DNA from: Batillaria attramentaria
Taxonomy: Eukaryota > Mollusca > Gastropoda > Batillariidae
NCBI GenBank assembly: GCA_018292915.2
Contig: JACVVK020000192.1
Coordinates: 397,501 to 461,500 of the forward strand
Direction: 5' to 3'
Length of the DNA stretch: 64,000 nucleotides
Shown: positions 1 through 28,956 of the stretch, piece after piece
Layout: each line of letters begins with the position of its first letter
Numbering within the stretch: the first letter of the stretch is position 1
Program-made: the position numbers and the translations under genes
The notes under the pieces: generated by a model
Told to the model about the DNA's origin: nothing
Database searches by the model: none
What the model saw: the letters and a program-made list of their open reading frames with translations, nothing else

Positions 1-393
1 AAAAAAAAAAAACTTCCCCTGGAATACTGTCTGTCACTGCATGTTTGCCAACCTCTGTACAGACATCTTCATTTGAATAAGCCAAACTTTGGCGCAGACT
101 AAAACCACACGAGCTAGGCTCTCAGCGTCTTGTGATGAAAGTGAGCCTTCCAATGTGAGAGGACGACCAATATTGACAATAGACAAATTTACACCCGAGA
201 CGCGGTGGTGTGGAGTTCGCGAAATCGACGCGACTCAAACAGGGGCTTTCGCAACAAGCAGGTAGCTGTACTAGGGCATGTAAATTTGCACTGGGCGACA
301 CGGTGTGTGTTCTGAAGGCCACGAGAGCTGGTTGTATTGAAAACTAGCCCGGGAAACCCGATTTTGCGGTGCCTCATTTCGTCTCTTTAAAAC

Positions 394-850
394 ATGTGAC
401 TTGTTGAGCGTCAATAGCTGATGAGGTCAATTTCGCCACAAAGTGCTGAAACCTTGCCGGGAAAAACAATGAGGGGCGGGTGGGGGGCGGGGGGGGGGGG
501 GGGGGGCGGGGGGCGGCTTGTTTCGTGTCTTTAAAAACATGTGACTTGTGGAGCCCCACGGCTGATGGAATCAATATAGCCAGGAACGTGAAGACTGAGC
601 GAATGTTTGCGGAAAGGTTATTTCTCCTTGGCGTTCGTCAAGGAAAATAACTCTTCAAAATGGATCCCCCAAGGCTCAGTCCTTTACTGGGTTCATGTGA
701 CTTGTAGAGCCCCTCAGCTGATAAAATCGATATCGCCACAAACGTGAGGACTGAGCGACTGTTTGCGGAAAAGTTATAGTTTCTCCTTGGCGTTCTTTAA
801 GGGAAATAACTTCAAACTGGATCCCCTATGGCTCAGTCATTTACTATTTC
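394..850. repeat. Degenerate tandem repeat, ~157-bp unit
   Basis: A block beginning with CATGTGACTTGT recurs at about 394, 538 and 695. The last two copies are near full length and share the TGAGCGA...TTTGCGGAAAAG and TTTCTCCTTGGCGTTC blocks and a GGATCCCC...GGCTCAGTC end. The first copy is shorter and runs into a G-rich tract at 478-516. No gene is visible in bases 1-862. Confidence 0.6.
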
Positions 851-862
851 GCAGCTAAATAA

Positions 863-1320
863 CTAAGAGGGAGAGAAGGCTGACTGGAAGAAGTGGGTTT
901 TCAGTTTGATTTTAAAAACTATGAAAGATGGAGACTGACGGACATGTAGAGGGAGTGAATTCCAAACTCTCCGGACCTGGTACTGAAAGGACTTACTGCC
1001 AAATGTAAGTTTCACACGGGGGATGGTGAGTAGGTTTTTTGTTTTTTGTTGTTTTTTTTCTCTGAACTGGACCGGAGAGTTCTTGGCGGGCCATAAGCAG
1101 TCAGACAAGATGACAAGTATGCTGGCAGTGTACCATCGAAGAAGCGATAGGCAAGGGTTGCGAGTTTAAACTCAATGCGCAGTTTTACAGGGAGCCAATG
1201 CAAATGCTTCAGAAGTGGGGTAGCATGATCTCTGCATTTCTTTTGAAGGACAATCTTAGAAGCATGATTCTGTATACGCTGCAGACGAGACGTTTGCTCA
1301 GCAGTGACTCCAGCGAACAG
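863..1320 (-). mobile_element. Decayed non-LTR retrotransposon 3' end (CR1/L2-like)
   Basis: Read on the minus strand, three frames in succession encode the end of a LINE reverse-transcriptase polyprotein. One contains LHWLPVKLRIEFKLATLAYR-like sequence (about 1203 down to 1050), and another contains VWNSLPLHVRQSPSF and LKTHFF (about 1000 down to 880). The need to change frame shows it is a dead copy. The same C-terminal signature appears in the fragments at 4490-5110 and 55345-55700. The clade is inferred from the typical WNSLP...LKTHLF tail. Confidence 0.7.
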
Positions 1321-1670
1321 AGAGTTGCGATGGCTATGCCACTTACCAGCGTTCTTGTGGCGAACTGGAAAATGAGATGTGCTGACGTGTTGTGGAATTT
1401 AGGATAAATTATATTTAAATGTGTGACGATTGCGCGAGTTGAACCAGGGTTCAACCTCGCCGCTGTTGGCGGCTTGCACGTGTAGCTTTCCTTGTATTCA
1501 CCTGTGCGGCCAGTTTGTGAGTGTACTCACGATGCGTCTCAGTCGGCAGCTCACCTCAGTTTTATTCAGTCGGGCCAGCAGTAGCGCAGTGTATTTTATT
1601 CCCGGTTTTTATCAAAGATATTTTGAATTCAGTGCGGGATAGACGGTAACGGTACATTGCTTTTGCTGTT

Positions 1671-1905
1671 TGTGCGAGCGTCAAAACTATGCCAGACGTG
1701 GCGATTCCGTGTGCGAGCGTTAAAACTATGCCAGACGTGGCGATTCCGTGTGCGAGCGTCAAAACTATGCCAGACGTGGTGATTCCGTGTGCGAGCGTCA
1801 AAACTACGCCAGACGTGGCGATGCCGTGTGCGAGCGTCAAAACTACGCCAGACGTGGCGATTCCGTGTGCGAGCGTCAAAACTACGCCAGACGTGGCGAT
1901 TCCGC
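1671..1905. repeat. 39-bp minisatellite, six copies
   Basis: Six tandem copies of a 39-bp unit with core GCGAGCGTCAAAACTA and CCAGACGTGGCGAT. The unit length is a multiple of three, so reading frames stay open on both strands. Those ORFs are repeat artefacts and not genes. Confidence 0.9.
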
Positions 1906-2575
1906 TCGCCAGCCAGCGGTAAAATGCACTCCCAGCCAATAAAATCTGCTCGCCAGGGGCACTGACGCACCCCGCCGTCGGCTGGCCAGTGAATAGAACA
2001 CGGTCCTATTTTCCCTCGCCACGCCAGTCAGTCGCCGCTGACCGCGCTATCGGTCTGTGTGTACAAAGATCCTACAACCCGTATACAGGATCGTTGGTGT
2101 GTATTGTCCAGCGCCAGGTCGGTGGCACATTGCACGCTCTTAGCGTGTGGACAGAAAAGCCGTTCGGCCAGCGTGCGAAGGCTCCGCAGGCTCGCAGCGT
2201 CTGCCGTAGCACTAACGTCTTTGGTGACACAGTACGCTAGAACTGCAGATATAAATAGCGGTATAAATTGTGCGGTAGAACATAAAATCGTCCCTAGCTA
2301 GCACAGCGACAATGAAAGTGGACAAGAGTCTCTGGTAACGAATGCAGAGCGCCCTCTCAGTCACAATTACCATAAGCATTAGGCAACAACTGTCGTACCT
2401 CGGTAAAAGAAAGCGCAGGACTGGCTTAAGTCGACATACGAAGTGCAATCCATCAATAAGATTTTAAAAAGCATTGGCAGGATCAATGAAAGTCAGTTTG
2501 TCGAACAACGGGAATAGAAAACGCATTTCGAGTGCGAAACCTACCGTGAATAAATTGGTGTTTGTAAATGGTCTC
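1906..2575. other. Non-coding stretch with one short dispersed block
   Basis: No gene recognised. The block at about 2130-2215 (GCCGTTCGGCCAGCGTGCGAAGG region) has a related copy at about 21945-22020, partly inverted, so it belongs to a dispersed repeat. Confidence 0.5.
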
Positions 2576-2576
<1 letters not shown>

Positions 2577-2666
<90 letters not shown>

Positions 2667-2670
2667 GGGT
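2577..2670. repeat. (GT)n then (GA)n microsatellite
   Basis: A long GT dinucleotide run passes directly into a GA run. It abuts the SINE that follows. Confidence 0.95.
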
Positions 2671-2673
2671 AAG

Positions 2674-2844
2674 GGTGGGTGGGTGTTTGGGAGTTTAACG
2701 TCCTTTTCAACCACGTAAGGGTGATATCAAAGACGGGACAACGAGAAAACGGCCAGCACAAATACTGGGCCCGAGCCGGGACTCGAACTCACGACCGGAG
2801 CATTGAGAGTCCAAAGCTCTACCATTCGGCCATCCCGGCTCCCC
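2674..2844 (-). mobile_element. tRNA-derived SINE, family A
   Basis: On the minus strand the element starts GGGGAGCCGGGATGGCCGAA and has an A-box-like head and a GAGTTCGAGTCCCGG B box, as in a tRNA promoter. It ends in a GTTAAACTCCCAAACACC tail. Other copies lie at 4104, 9826, 10161, 19033 and 24806. It is not a functional tRNA gene. Confidence 0.85.
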
Positions 2845-2854
2845 GAGAGAGAGG

Positions 2855-2892
<38 letters not shown>

Positions 2893-3079
2893 ATGACAAT
2901 GACAATAATCCTTTATTTTTCAACGGTAAAGCTATTGGCACAGTTACCATTTCCAAACTTGCCGCTGCTACTCTAAATTACAAAAGAGAAAAGGAAAGAA
3001 AGAACAAAATTCAAGCAATCTAAACAAACAAACAAACAAACAAGGAAACAAGGACAATCATCAAGCAAACAACCAAGTG

Positions 3080-3120
<41 letters not shown>
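2845..3120. repeat. (GA)n microsatellites around a non-coding stretch
   Basis: GA runs at about 2846-2890 and 3080-3120 flank a stretch with CAATGACAATAATCCTTTAT, which resembles the 3' end of a dispersed repeat, and a short (CAAA)n run. Nothing coding is seen here or in 3121-3330. Confidence 0.7.
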
Positions 3121-3124
<4 letters not shown>

Positions 3125-3330
3125 GTCAACGCATGCAGCCTATTTCAACAATGTATACACACACGCCCACATAATCCTGTCCAGGTGATGTCCACTTGAA
3201 GCATAGCATGAGCCTGACAGTGACAGAATGGCCGCGCTTAAGGAAGACGGATTGTCACTGGAAATAGGCCCTTGTCTCTACCCCCCCCCTCCCCCCACAC
3301 ACACCCCTCTACACCCCCTGACCTCCTCCA

Positions 3331-3730
3331 CCACACGGTCAGTGGCCTAGTGGTTGAGACGTCGTCATCAGCGAGAGGGTCAGGTTCGAATCCCACCTGG
3401 AGCAAAGATCTTTTTGCTCTGTCATGTGACACCATTCATTCGGGCCGATCTGTCTGGGGTACTCTCCGCGATACTCAGGTTTCCTCCCCCTCTGCTTTGG
3501 AAATGTTCAGCCTGAAAACTAAATAAAAATAAAGAAATTAAAAAAATCTAAATTCTGAAACTAAAATTGCCGTGCTGACCCTTCGCAACAGATGATTGTA
3601 ATGTGTTCATGTCCATTGTGTGAGAGAATGCGTGTGATTCACGTGAGCGTGTGTGTTGGTTTTAGTTCGCGGGGCGTTGAGCCAGTTCGAGAAATTGAAC
3701 GAAGCTTCTGCACAATACTTGGTTCTTCTT
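3331..3730 (+). mobile_element. tRNA-derived SINE, family B (long body)
   Basis: The tRNA-like head (AGTGGCCTAGTGGTTGAGAC, then GGTTCGAATCCCACC as B box) is followed by the body seen in every family B copy: CATTCGGGCCGATC, CTCCCCCTCTGCTTTGGAAA, TGCGTGTGATTCACGTGAGC and an ACAATACTT end. This copy has extra A-rich insertions near 3520-3560. Other copies lie at 17717, 19471, 37946 and 45061. Confidence 0.8.
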
Positions 3731-3824
3731 CTTCCTCCTCTACACAGTTACACACACCCCACTTGCACGATGCCTTCTTTCCCAAACGGCAATGTCCACT
3801 TGTAAAGGAACGGGTATACGGATG

Positions 3825-3831
3825 TAGTAGT

Positions 3832-3895
<64 letters not shown>

Positions 3896-3915
3896 ATAGA
3901 AGTAATAATAATAAT
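3825..3915. repeat. (TAG/CAG)n trinucleotide repeat
   Basis: An interrupted trinucleotide array, TAG then CAG then TAG then TAA. It makes poly-Ser, poly-Tyr and poly-Ala ORFs that are not genes. Confidence 0.95.
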
Positions 3916-4103
3916 ATGGTAATTTAAGGGACACCCTCCCTCCCACAGCAGCTCCGGGCACCTTACAATGAACACATACTCACTCGCTCAGAAACACACG
4001 CACCTGCCTCCACACATACATTTAACTACAAACACATAATGTGCAGCAACAAACACGTCCTCCTCTGCCCCCACTTTCTACACACATTTAATGATACCAA
4101 AGA

Positions 4104-4280
4104 GGGTGGGTGGGCGTTTAGGGGTTTAACGTCCTTTTCCACCACATACGGGTGATATCAAGGACGGGGCAACGACGAAATAGCCAGCACAAATATTAAT
4201 TTTGGCCCCAGCCGGGATACGAACTCACGAACCGAGCATTAGAAGTCCAAGGCTCTACCATTCGGCCACCCCCGGCTCCC
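4104..4280 (-). mobile_element. tRNA-derived SINE, family A
   Basis: Reverse-oriented copy of the family A SINE, with the GTTTAACGTCCTTTTCCACC tail block and an ACTACCATTCGG-like tRNA head. It sits about 80 bp upstream of the first recognised SLC6 exon. Confidence 0.85.
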
Positions 4281-4358
4281 TGACCATCTTCCGCAATGCT
4301 CTTATGTGACAGACTAAGAAGCAAAATGTCATAACTTTTTTTTGCCTGCTTTGAACAG

Positions 4359-22644
<18,286 letters not shown>

Positions 22645-23572
22645 TTGTTCACTCAAGCGCGACCTGGGTAAATGTGGCGTCAAGGGGTACACGCGATGAC
22701 GTCAAAGGTTGATATGGACTCGAGCGTAGTTTTTCTGTTAACTGTGCTGGCTAATGCGACACAGACGTTGTTACTGGATACAGAAAGAAATGACTGAAAT
22801 TGTTTCATGTACATTTGGATTTTTTTTTTTTTTTTTTTTCATTTTGACATTTTTTTTTGTGTGGAGACAAAATAACTTTAATAATACCTCTTGCTCTTAC
22901 ACTCTGCTTCTAGAAGTGTTATTCGTTTGCTCAATAACCAGTCATATTTTTGTCGTTTTCAAGACCACCCCCCACCAAGGTGACTTATACATGTACAGCT
23001 TTCCAGTAAGGTCTTGCAGTGATAAGAAGTCTGTAATCCATTCAGTTGAGAACGGTATGATACCCGATGAAGAGCCGTTTTCATGCTGTGTGAATGCCTC
23101 GTTCACAAAATGGTTTCTTTGAACAGTTCTCTTTTAGTCTGTCGATACCCAGCTGTCTCGTTTAAAAGTGCTCTGATGGCAGTATAACAGAAAACCTTAA
23201 AGTAATCTGAATATGCTTCTGTCCCTACTCCAGCTCTACCGCCCCCCCTCCCCCCCATGGATGGGTTGTTGACGGCAGAAAATTACTTTGAGCTCTCTTT
23301 CCCAGAGCACTAATGTGCTGTTTGTCTTTCAGCTGTGTTCCTGTTGCGTGCATGATTTTCTTGATTTGTTTTATTTTGCTTTTGCTTCCTATTTTAAATT
23401 CACAGTGCTACCGATATACAAGCGCTCACAACATACCGGCCTCACGTTCAGATCGTCGTGGGAAAGGAAATACTTTGGCGTATCGAAAATGCACATGGTT
23501 AGTGTACTGTATACAGAATTGTGCCTTCCAAGTACCTACCGGATCTTGTGCTGGAATCTAAGTAATATCCAG
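22645..23572 (+). other. SLC6 3' UTR and flank
   Basis: No coding sequence recognised. It begins with the presumed 3' UTR and has T-rich tracts near 22820-22858 and a C-rich run at 23241-23258. I see no AATAAA here, so the transcript end is undefined. Confidence 0.5.
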
Positions 23573-24064
23573 GGGCCGATTGCATGGAAAAACGTCTACC
23601 GTGATGTCGGTAAACTGCTACCGCTCCGGTAGCTACCGGCGGGTAATTTTGTTATCAAGTTTGGATTGCATGAGTCGTTATCGGAGCGGCGTTAGCTACC
23701 GGCACCGTACTATTAATAGACAGGATTTTCCCGGAAACGTGTACAGTCCCATCGCAAAACATTGGCGAAGTTTTTAATGGCTGCCGTTCGAGTCCTTGCG
23801 AGGCGCTGTTTGTTTCTGTTTATGCTGTCAATGCTACGTTGCTACGAGATACGTGACGACAGATAACGGGAAGCAACTGTCTTTTACACACTGAAGAAAG
23901 CAGCCGGTCTGTGTAAACGGCAGTCACCTCCCGCTGTGGGTCATTACGTCCTTTGTAACGACATGACAATGCAGCCGGTACAAACAGATACACGTATGCG
24001 GTCAGCGAGCATCGTACATGCCGCCATTTATAAAATCGACAATAATTTGGAAGGCAGCTGTGCA

Positions 24065-24103
24065 CAGAGAGAGAGAGAGAGAGAGAGGGAGAGAGTGCTA
24101 TTG

Positions 24104-24177
<74 letters not shown>
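24065..24177. repeat. (GA)n-(GT)n-(CA)n compound microsatellite
   Basis: A GA run is followed by a GT run that switches at TGCACA into a CA run, making a near-perfect dinucleotide palindrome around position 24144. Confidence 0.95.
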
Positions 24178-24180
<3 letters not shown>

Positions 24181-24209
24181 TGTAGAGATTTGTATTGGTT
24201 TGGAAATGT

Positions 24210-24569
24210 TATCCACTGTCAGTGGTACCCATTGCAAGACGGCCTCGGACGGTAACTCTGTGTATTGTTCGGCAAGCTGTCGAACGGTCAACGCCAACCA
24301 ACTCGCCGCACATGTCTTCAAAGCATCCGGACGCGTACCTGTAGTGCTGGCGGCAAGGCGCCTTTCCGATTGGCGTGTTCTACGTCATCTTTCAGCTCAT
24401 CTGTCATTTGCAGTATGTCCACTCGTCGAAATCTGAACTTAGAAAACAGTTCGACGTCATCATATCTATCCTGCGGATGCAATCGGTCCCGGAAAATGCG
24501 GTTTCTTCGTATTTGTTGCCTGCGATGATTTGCAATAACTATGTGTGCGGCCATATTTACCAGCTTCAC
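24210..24569 (-). pseudogene. Harbinger (HARBI1-like) transposase N-terminal fragment
   Basis: The minus-strand frame from 24569 encodes residues including RDRLHPQDRYDDVELFSKFR and a GALPPALQVR block. This matches the N-terminal region of HARBI1-type nucleases, where a YDDxEL segment precedes a LP...Q helix. After a frame change near 24320 the sequence MCGELVGVDRSTACRTIHRV follows, the helix-turn-helix-like segment of the same family. The DDE catalytic part is missing, and a GA/GT/CA microsatellite (24065-24177) sits where it should continue. This is a dead, truncated copy. Confidence 0.7.
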
Positions 24570-24969
24570 GATAAGAGTTACGGGGGCTGAGAGGTGCCTG
24601 TAAATTTACCGGAGGATAAGGGCCTCCGGTAAGCCTACCGCCGACTCATGCAACCCGAGTTATCGGGATTTCCCCAGATTTACCGGCGGATAGGCTATCC
24701 CAGCTACGGTAGCGGGTTACCGGCAGCCCATGCAATTGGCTCCAGGGCTTTACACGGCCCATGATCCTAGAGGAAGAAAAATGTGCAGCATGTAGTGGGT
24801 GTTGCGTGGGTGGGTGTTTGGGGGTTTTACGTCCTTTTCCACCACATACGGGTGATATCAAAGACGGGGCAACGATGAAAAAGCCAGCACAAACATTTGG
24901 CCCCAGCCGGGATACCAACTCACGACCCGAGCATTGGAAGTCCAACGCTCTACCATTCGACTACCCCGG

Positions 24970-25380
24970 TGTAGGATCCGGTCCGGTCCCCCCTCTGAAG
25001 CAGTCCCCCGGGGGACCAATTCGTGGCAAAAACTGCTCTATAATGGTCCCCCCTTAGACATCCAGCCTCGTTTTCGACTGGTCCCCCTGGGCGATTTTGG
25101 TCCCCCCTCGCATCCAAAATAGGCCCCCTCTCGAACTGGTCCCCCTCTTTTCTAACCAATGTAGAGCTATGTCAGTATTTATTTTTAACTTTATTGTTAT
25201 AGTGTGTGTCAACTCAGTAGAAAACGTGACTCTGGATCTCTCTCACTCTCTCTCTCTCTCTCGCCCCCCACACTTTCTCTCCTCCCCCCATCTCTCAAAC
25301 ACACACACACACACACACATTATGCACGCACGCACGCACGCGTGCACACTCACTCACTCACGCACGCACGCAAACACACA

Positions 25381-25418
<38 letters not shown>

Positions 25419-26681
25419 GACCTCTTTCGTTATATGTATAATTATTTTCATTTTTGTACAGAGATGTTATTCAAGATGATCTTGAACTGGGTCAAGGTTA
25501 CAGTGTCAAATCTAAACTTTTAAAAGTGATTTAACTTCGTAGATTTCAGTTTGCCGTTCTATGTAGCCTATACTTTTGTTTTTTTATTTTTCTCTTTTTT
25601 TTTTTTTTTGTGGGATGAGAAAACGGTCGCCACTAAAAAAACAAAAGTATAGGCTACATAGAACGGCAAATCTACGAAGTTAAATCACTTTTAAAAGTTT
25701 AGATTTGTTTTCTCTTTTCTTTTCTTTTTGTGGGATGAGAAAACGGTCGCCACGCTTCTTGACACGTCACGTGACTCGTGTCAAACATGCCTATAATTAT
25801 AAGTACACGACAATTCATTCCGTACTTGGGCCACCGAGGTTGAGATATTTGCTGCAGCCACCCTGTTGGACACGCCCGTGTATGTGTTCACAAGAGAGGC
25901 TCCAGGCCGACAACCTAGGTGGCTGAAATACGGGCCAGTTTTGGCAATCGGCCCCATTGAAAACAGACAGAGTAATTTATATAATGAATCTTGGACATCA
26001 CTTTGCTCCTGTTTTTGTGTCACTCCTTAGACCAGAACTGTTAGTCTTCTGCTGTTTTTGTTGTTTCAAGGGTCATGATTTGAGACACTGGTACTCAGTC
26101 TTGACTGTCTACTTGAAGTACGCTGAAAGCCAAAGGTGGCAACTAGTTTTCATGTCATGGACACTTACTTAATTTTGAAGAAATATTTTTTCTATGGCGT
26201 TGTATAGAAAATATTAGATACTTGGTCTTTGATGTTATTCTCTAAATGCTATTTCCAGTTTTAAAAAAAAATGACAGGAAATGTGGACAGCAAAAAAGAA
26301 CCAATGCAAAAAAAAACAACTGAAAGAAACAAGAACACAACCAAACAAATATATCTCACACACACAAAAATAACAACAAGCACATAAATCGGAAAAAAAA
26401 GAAAAAAAATGTTCCTATGGCCCTGTGCTTTTGGGGACAATAAAGTTTTGTAACAATAAAGTTAAAAATAAATACTGACATAGCTCTACATTGGTTAGAA
26501 AAGAGGGGGACCAGTTCGAGAGGGGGCCTATTTTGGATGCGAGGGGGGACCAAAATCGCCCAGGGGGACCAGTCGAAAACGAGGCTGGATGTCTAAGGGG
26601 GGGACCATTATAGAGCAGTTTTTGCCACGAATTGGTCCCCCGGGGGACTGCTTCAGAGGGGGGACCGGACCGGATGCTACA
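24970..26681. mobile_element. Ginger1-like DNA transposon, non-autonomous
   Basis: Terminal inverted repeats of about 230 bp (24970-25199 and 26452-26681) start TGTAGGATCCGGTCCGG and TGTAGCATCCGGTCCGG. The insertion duplicated CCGG (24966-24969 and 26682-26685) inside the SINE. TIRs of 40-270 bp starting TGT and flanked by CCGG or CCGT are, as I recall, typical of Ginger1 elements, which use a retroviral-type integrase. The 1.25-kb interior has no integrase-like ORF, only microsatellites, a hairpin duplication and unrecognised sequence. Confidence 0.8.
25511..25753. repeat. Inverted plus direct duplication inside the Ginger1-like element
   Basis: An arm of about 70 bp (25511-25584, containing GTAGCCTATACTTTTGTTTT) recurs as its complement at 25636-25706. 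The block GTGGGATGAGAAAACGGTCG occurs directly after each arm (about 25611 and 25730). The order is arm, block, inverted arm, block. Confidence 0.85.
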
Positions 26682-26769
26682 CCGGCTCCCCAGTGGGTGT
26701 TGCAGATGCGTTATTCTAGGGGTATGACATGCTCCCTCGGGCTTTTTTTAATTTTTTTTTTTTTTAAAG

Positions 26770-27012
26770 ATTAGATTAAACTCTGTGCAATTTGATGCAT
26801 TTTGGTATGATTTTAAGTGCTTCAGACAAGGAAACACGTTTGTTTGGAGGAATTATTTTAGAATTAGACCAAAATCTGTGCAACTTGGTGCATTTTGGTG
26901 TAATTTTAAGTGCTTCAGAGAAAGTATCGCTTTTGTTTGGAGGAAATATTTTACGATTAGACCAAAATCTGTGCAATTTGGTGCATTTTGGCATGATTTT
27001 AAGTGCTTCAGG
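26770..27012. repeat. 93-bp tandem repeat, 2.6 copies
   Basis: Units start at 26770, 26863 and 26956, with core ATTAGACCAAAATCTGTGCA and TTTTAAGTGCTTCAG. The unit is a multiple of three, which creates spurious ORFs. Confidence 0.9.
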
Positions 27013-28603
27013 GGAGGAAACACTTCCTAAGGGGAGGAAACTTTTTAGCCAAAGGTGGAAATCCAGCAAAAGGTGAAGATTTTAAACCCTGAAAATCAGA
27101 AACAAACAACAGGACTGGTGCAAGTGTACAAACTTATGCAGATGATGAATGTAAATTGCCAACTATTTAACTATGCAGTAACAATGTGAAACAAGTGATT
27201 TGCCGAAGTCACATCATTTTATGCAGATTCTGGGCATTATTATAAAGGCTGTGTTTCTGTATTTTGAAGCTTGTGTATACAGCTATGTTTCTCATACTTG
27301 CCAACGTAATACACTATGAAAAGGGCAAGGTTTATCTGTTACATCTGTGTTGCACTGTTTCCAGATTTATGTTCATAATTTAAACAAATTGTGTTCACTT
27401 CCTATCATTTGCTGCACATCAAAATCCAATCGTTTGGGTCAAACATCTGGAAAGTTCCAAAAGCAAGATTGTACATGTTGACATTTCGAACTTCGATATA
27501 TATAATCAATACAATAATAAGAATATATTTTTTAGAAAATAAACATGCAAATGCGACATTCTGTTTCTATTCATATGTATGTGTGTGTACAGGAGAGAGA
27601 GAGAGAGAGGGAGAGAGAGAGAGAGAGATTCTATGAAACAGATGGGGGGGGATGGGGCGGGGGCAGCGGGAAAATGAAAAGACAGAAAGAGAAAAACAAG
27701 GACAAAAATTACAATTACCAAAGAGTATTAAAACATTCGCACACTTTATTGTATGATGGTAGGAAACCACCTGAATAAAGAACTATGTCGACAGGTGACC
27801 AGTACGAGAAGAAGTGTCTGCCACTGAAAGTCTTTCCATCAATCAAAATTTAATTAAAGCCTTTCAGTTCATCCAATTTTAAATGAATTCAATGACATGT
27901 CACTTTCATATTTCTCTTATCACACATCTCTTCTCTCCCTCTATCTCTCCCTCTCTCGCGCGCTCATGTAGACACAAGAAACAAACTCACATAACCATCG
28001 CTATTCAGCTGTCCAAAATCTGGTTTTACCGATAAACCGGTAATCTGGATAAACAAGCATTCCGGGACAACAGTTTCCCTTTGAGATGATATTTTAACTT
28101 AATTAACCTAATTCTATATAACATATGTACATCTTCATTTACAAGCAGCACTAGCAGAAGTCAAATATATGTTCAGTAACTGTCTGCTACAAACACAACA
28201 AAAGAAGATTTAAAAAGTTGGCAACAATAATAAGAATTTAAAATTAATGATATTTATAATGGCCAACATATGATGAGGCTAATACTCGCAAAGCTCCCCT
28301 TAAACTTTAGCTGTGTCTTGTTTGGTATGAAACAGGGTAAAAGTACACCAATTTAAATTGTGCCTGGTAATTAATCATACTTAGAGTACATGGACGGCAA
28401 TTCATTATGACTGATTGGAACTGTTTCTCCAGTTTGTGTAAAACCTATGTCTACTTTATGACCAAGAATATATATATACAAACGAACGAAGAAAGTGACA
28501 AATGTCAACAGTGGAGAACAGGGAAGAAGAATAAGGAGGAAATGATGACAATATTTATAAACGACCAGTGACGCGAGTCAGGCTAGATATTATATACCCT
28601 TCC
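27013..28603. other. Intergenic, nothing recognised
   Basis: AT-rich sequence with a (GA)n run at 27593-27628 and short low-complexity tracts. I see no coding exon, repeat family or RNA. Confidence 0.5.
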
Positions 28604-28950
28604 CAGGGATCGATTTTCTCACGCGCCGTGCGACTATGTCTCATATTTTGATAAAATGTCGCTTAGGAATTTCGCAAAATGCGTCATATGTCCCACGAAC
28701 ATGACATCACAAGCGCACCAGACAATGCGAAGCAGAGATGCGCTGTCCCTGTCAGCCATGGAGTCTAATTTTAGTGATGAGGCTTTCAGAACCTGAACAT
28801 CACTGCACTTAGGAACAGGTTCTCGGCACAGACATGTGACAGAGTGATACGGGTGAACTTGACTGTCTCATAGAAAATGAAAATGTCTCATAAAAATGAC
28901 TGGTCAAGGAGACAATGTCTCATTGGCATATTTGAGTAAATCCTTCCCTG
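28604..28950 (+). mobile_element. hAT-like MITE, family M1, copy 1
   Basis: Ends CAGGGATCGATTTTCTC and complement of CAGGGAAGGATTTACTC (14 of 17 match), flanked by the 6-bp duplication CCTTCC (28598-28603, 28951-28956). Two more copies of this family are at 34862-35224 (inverted) and 53471-53940. Confidence 0.88.
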
Positions 28951-28956
28951 CCTTCC

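Larger units (their letters stand above)
23573..24742 (-). mobile_element. Harbinger-like DNA transposon, defective
   Basis: Terminal inverted repeats of 15 bp (GGGCCGATTGCATGG at 23573-23587; complement of GAGCCAATTGCATGG at the right end) match at 13 positions. Subterminal regions rich in CTACCG/CGGTAG also mirror each other. A 3-bp CAG flanks both ends (23570-23572, 24743-24745), matching the 3-bp duplications of PIF/Harbinger elements. A minus-strand transposase fragment lies inside. Confidence 0.8.
24806..26691 (-). mobile_element. tRNA-derived SINE, family A, split by a DNA transposon
   Basis: The reverse-oriented SINE occupies 24806-24969 and finishes with CTCCCC at 26686-26691, interrupted by the element at 24970-26681. 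The SINE's own 12-bp duplication AGTGGGTGTTGC is at 24794-24805 and 26692-26703, so the two halves belong together. Confidence 0.9.

Noticed and set aside
1671..1905. CRISPR-like regular repeats
   Set aside because: Units are directly abutting 39-bp copies without unique spacers, in animal DNA with no cas genes.
26776..27076. ORFs of 80-97 codons with repeated LVHFGVILSAS and FWCNFKCF
   Set aside because: They follow the 93-bp tandem repeat in three frames.
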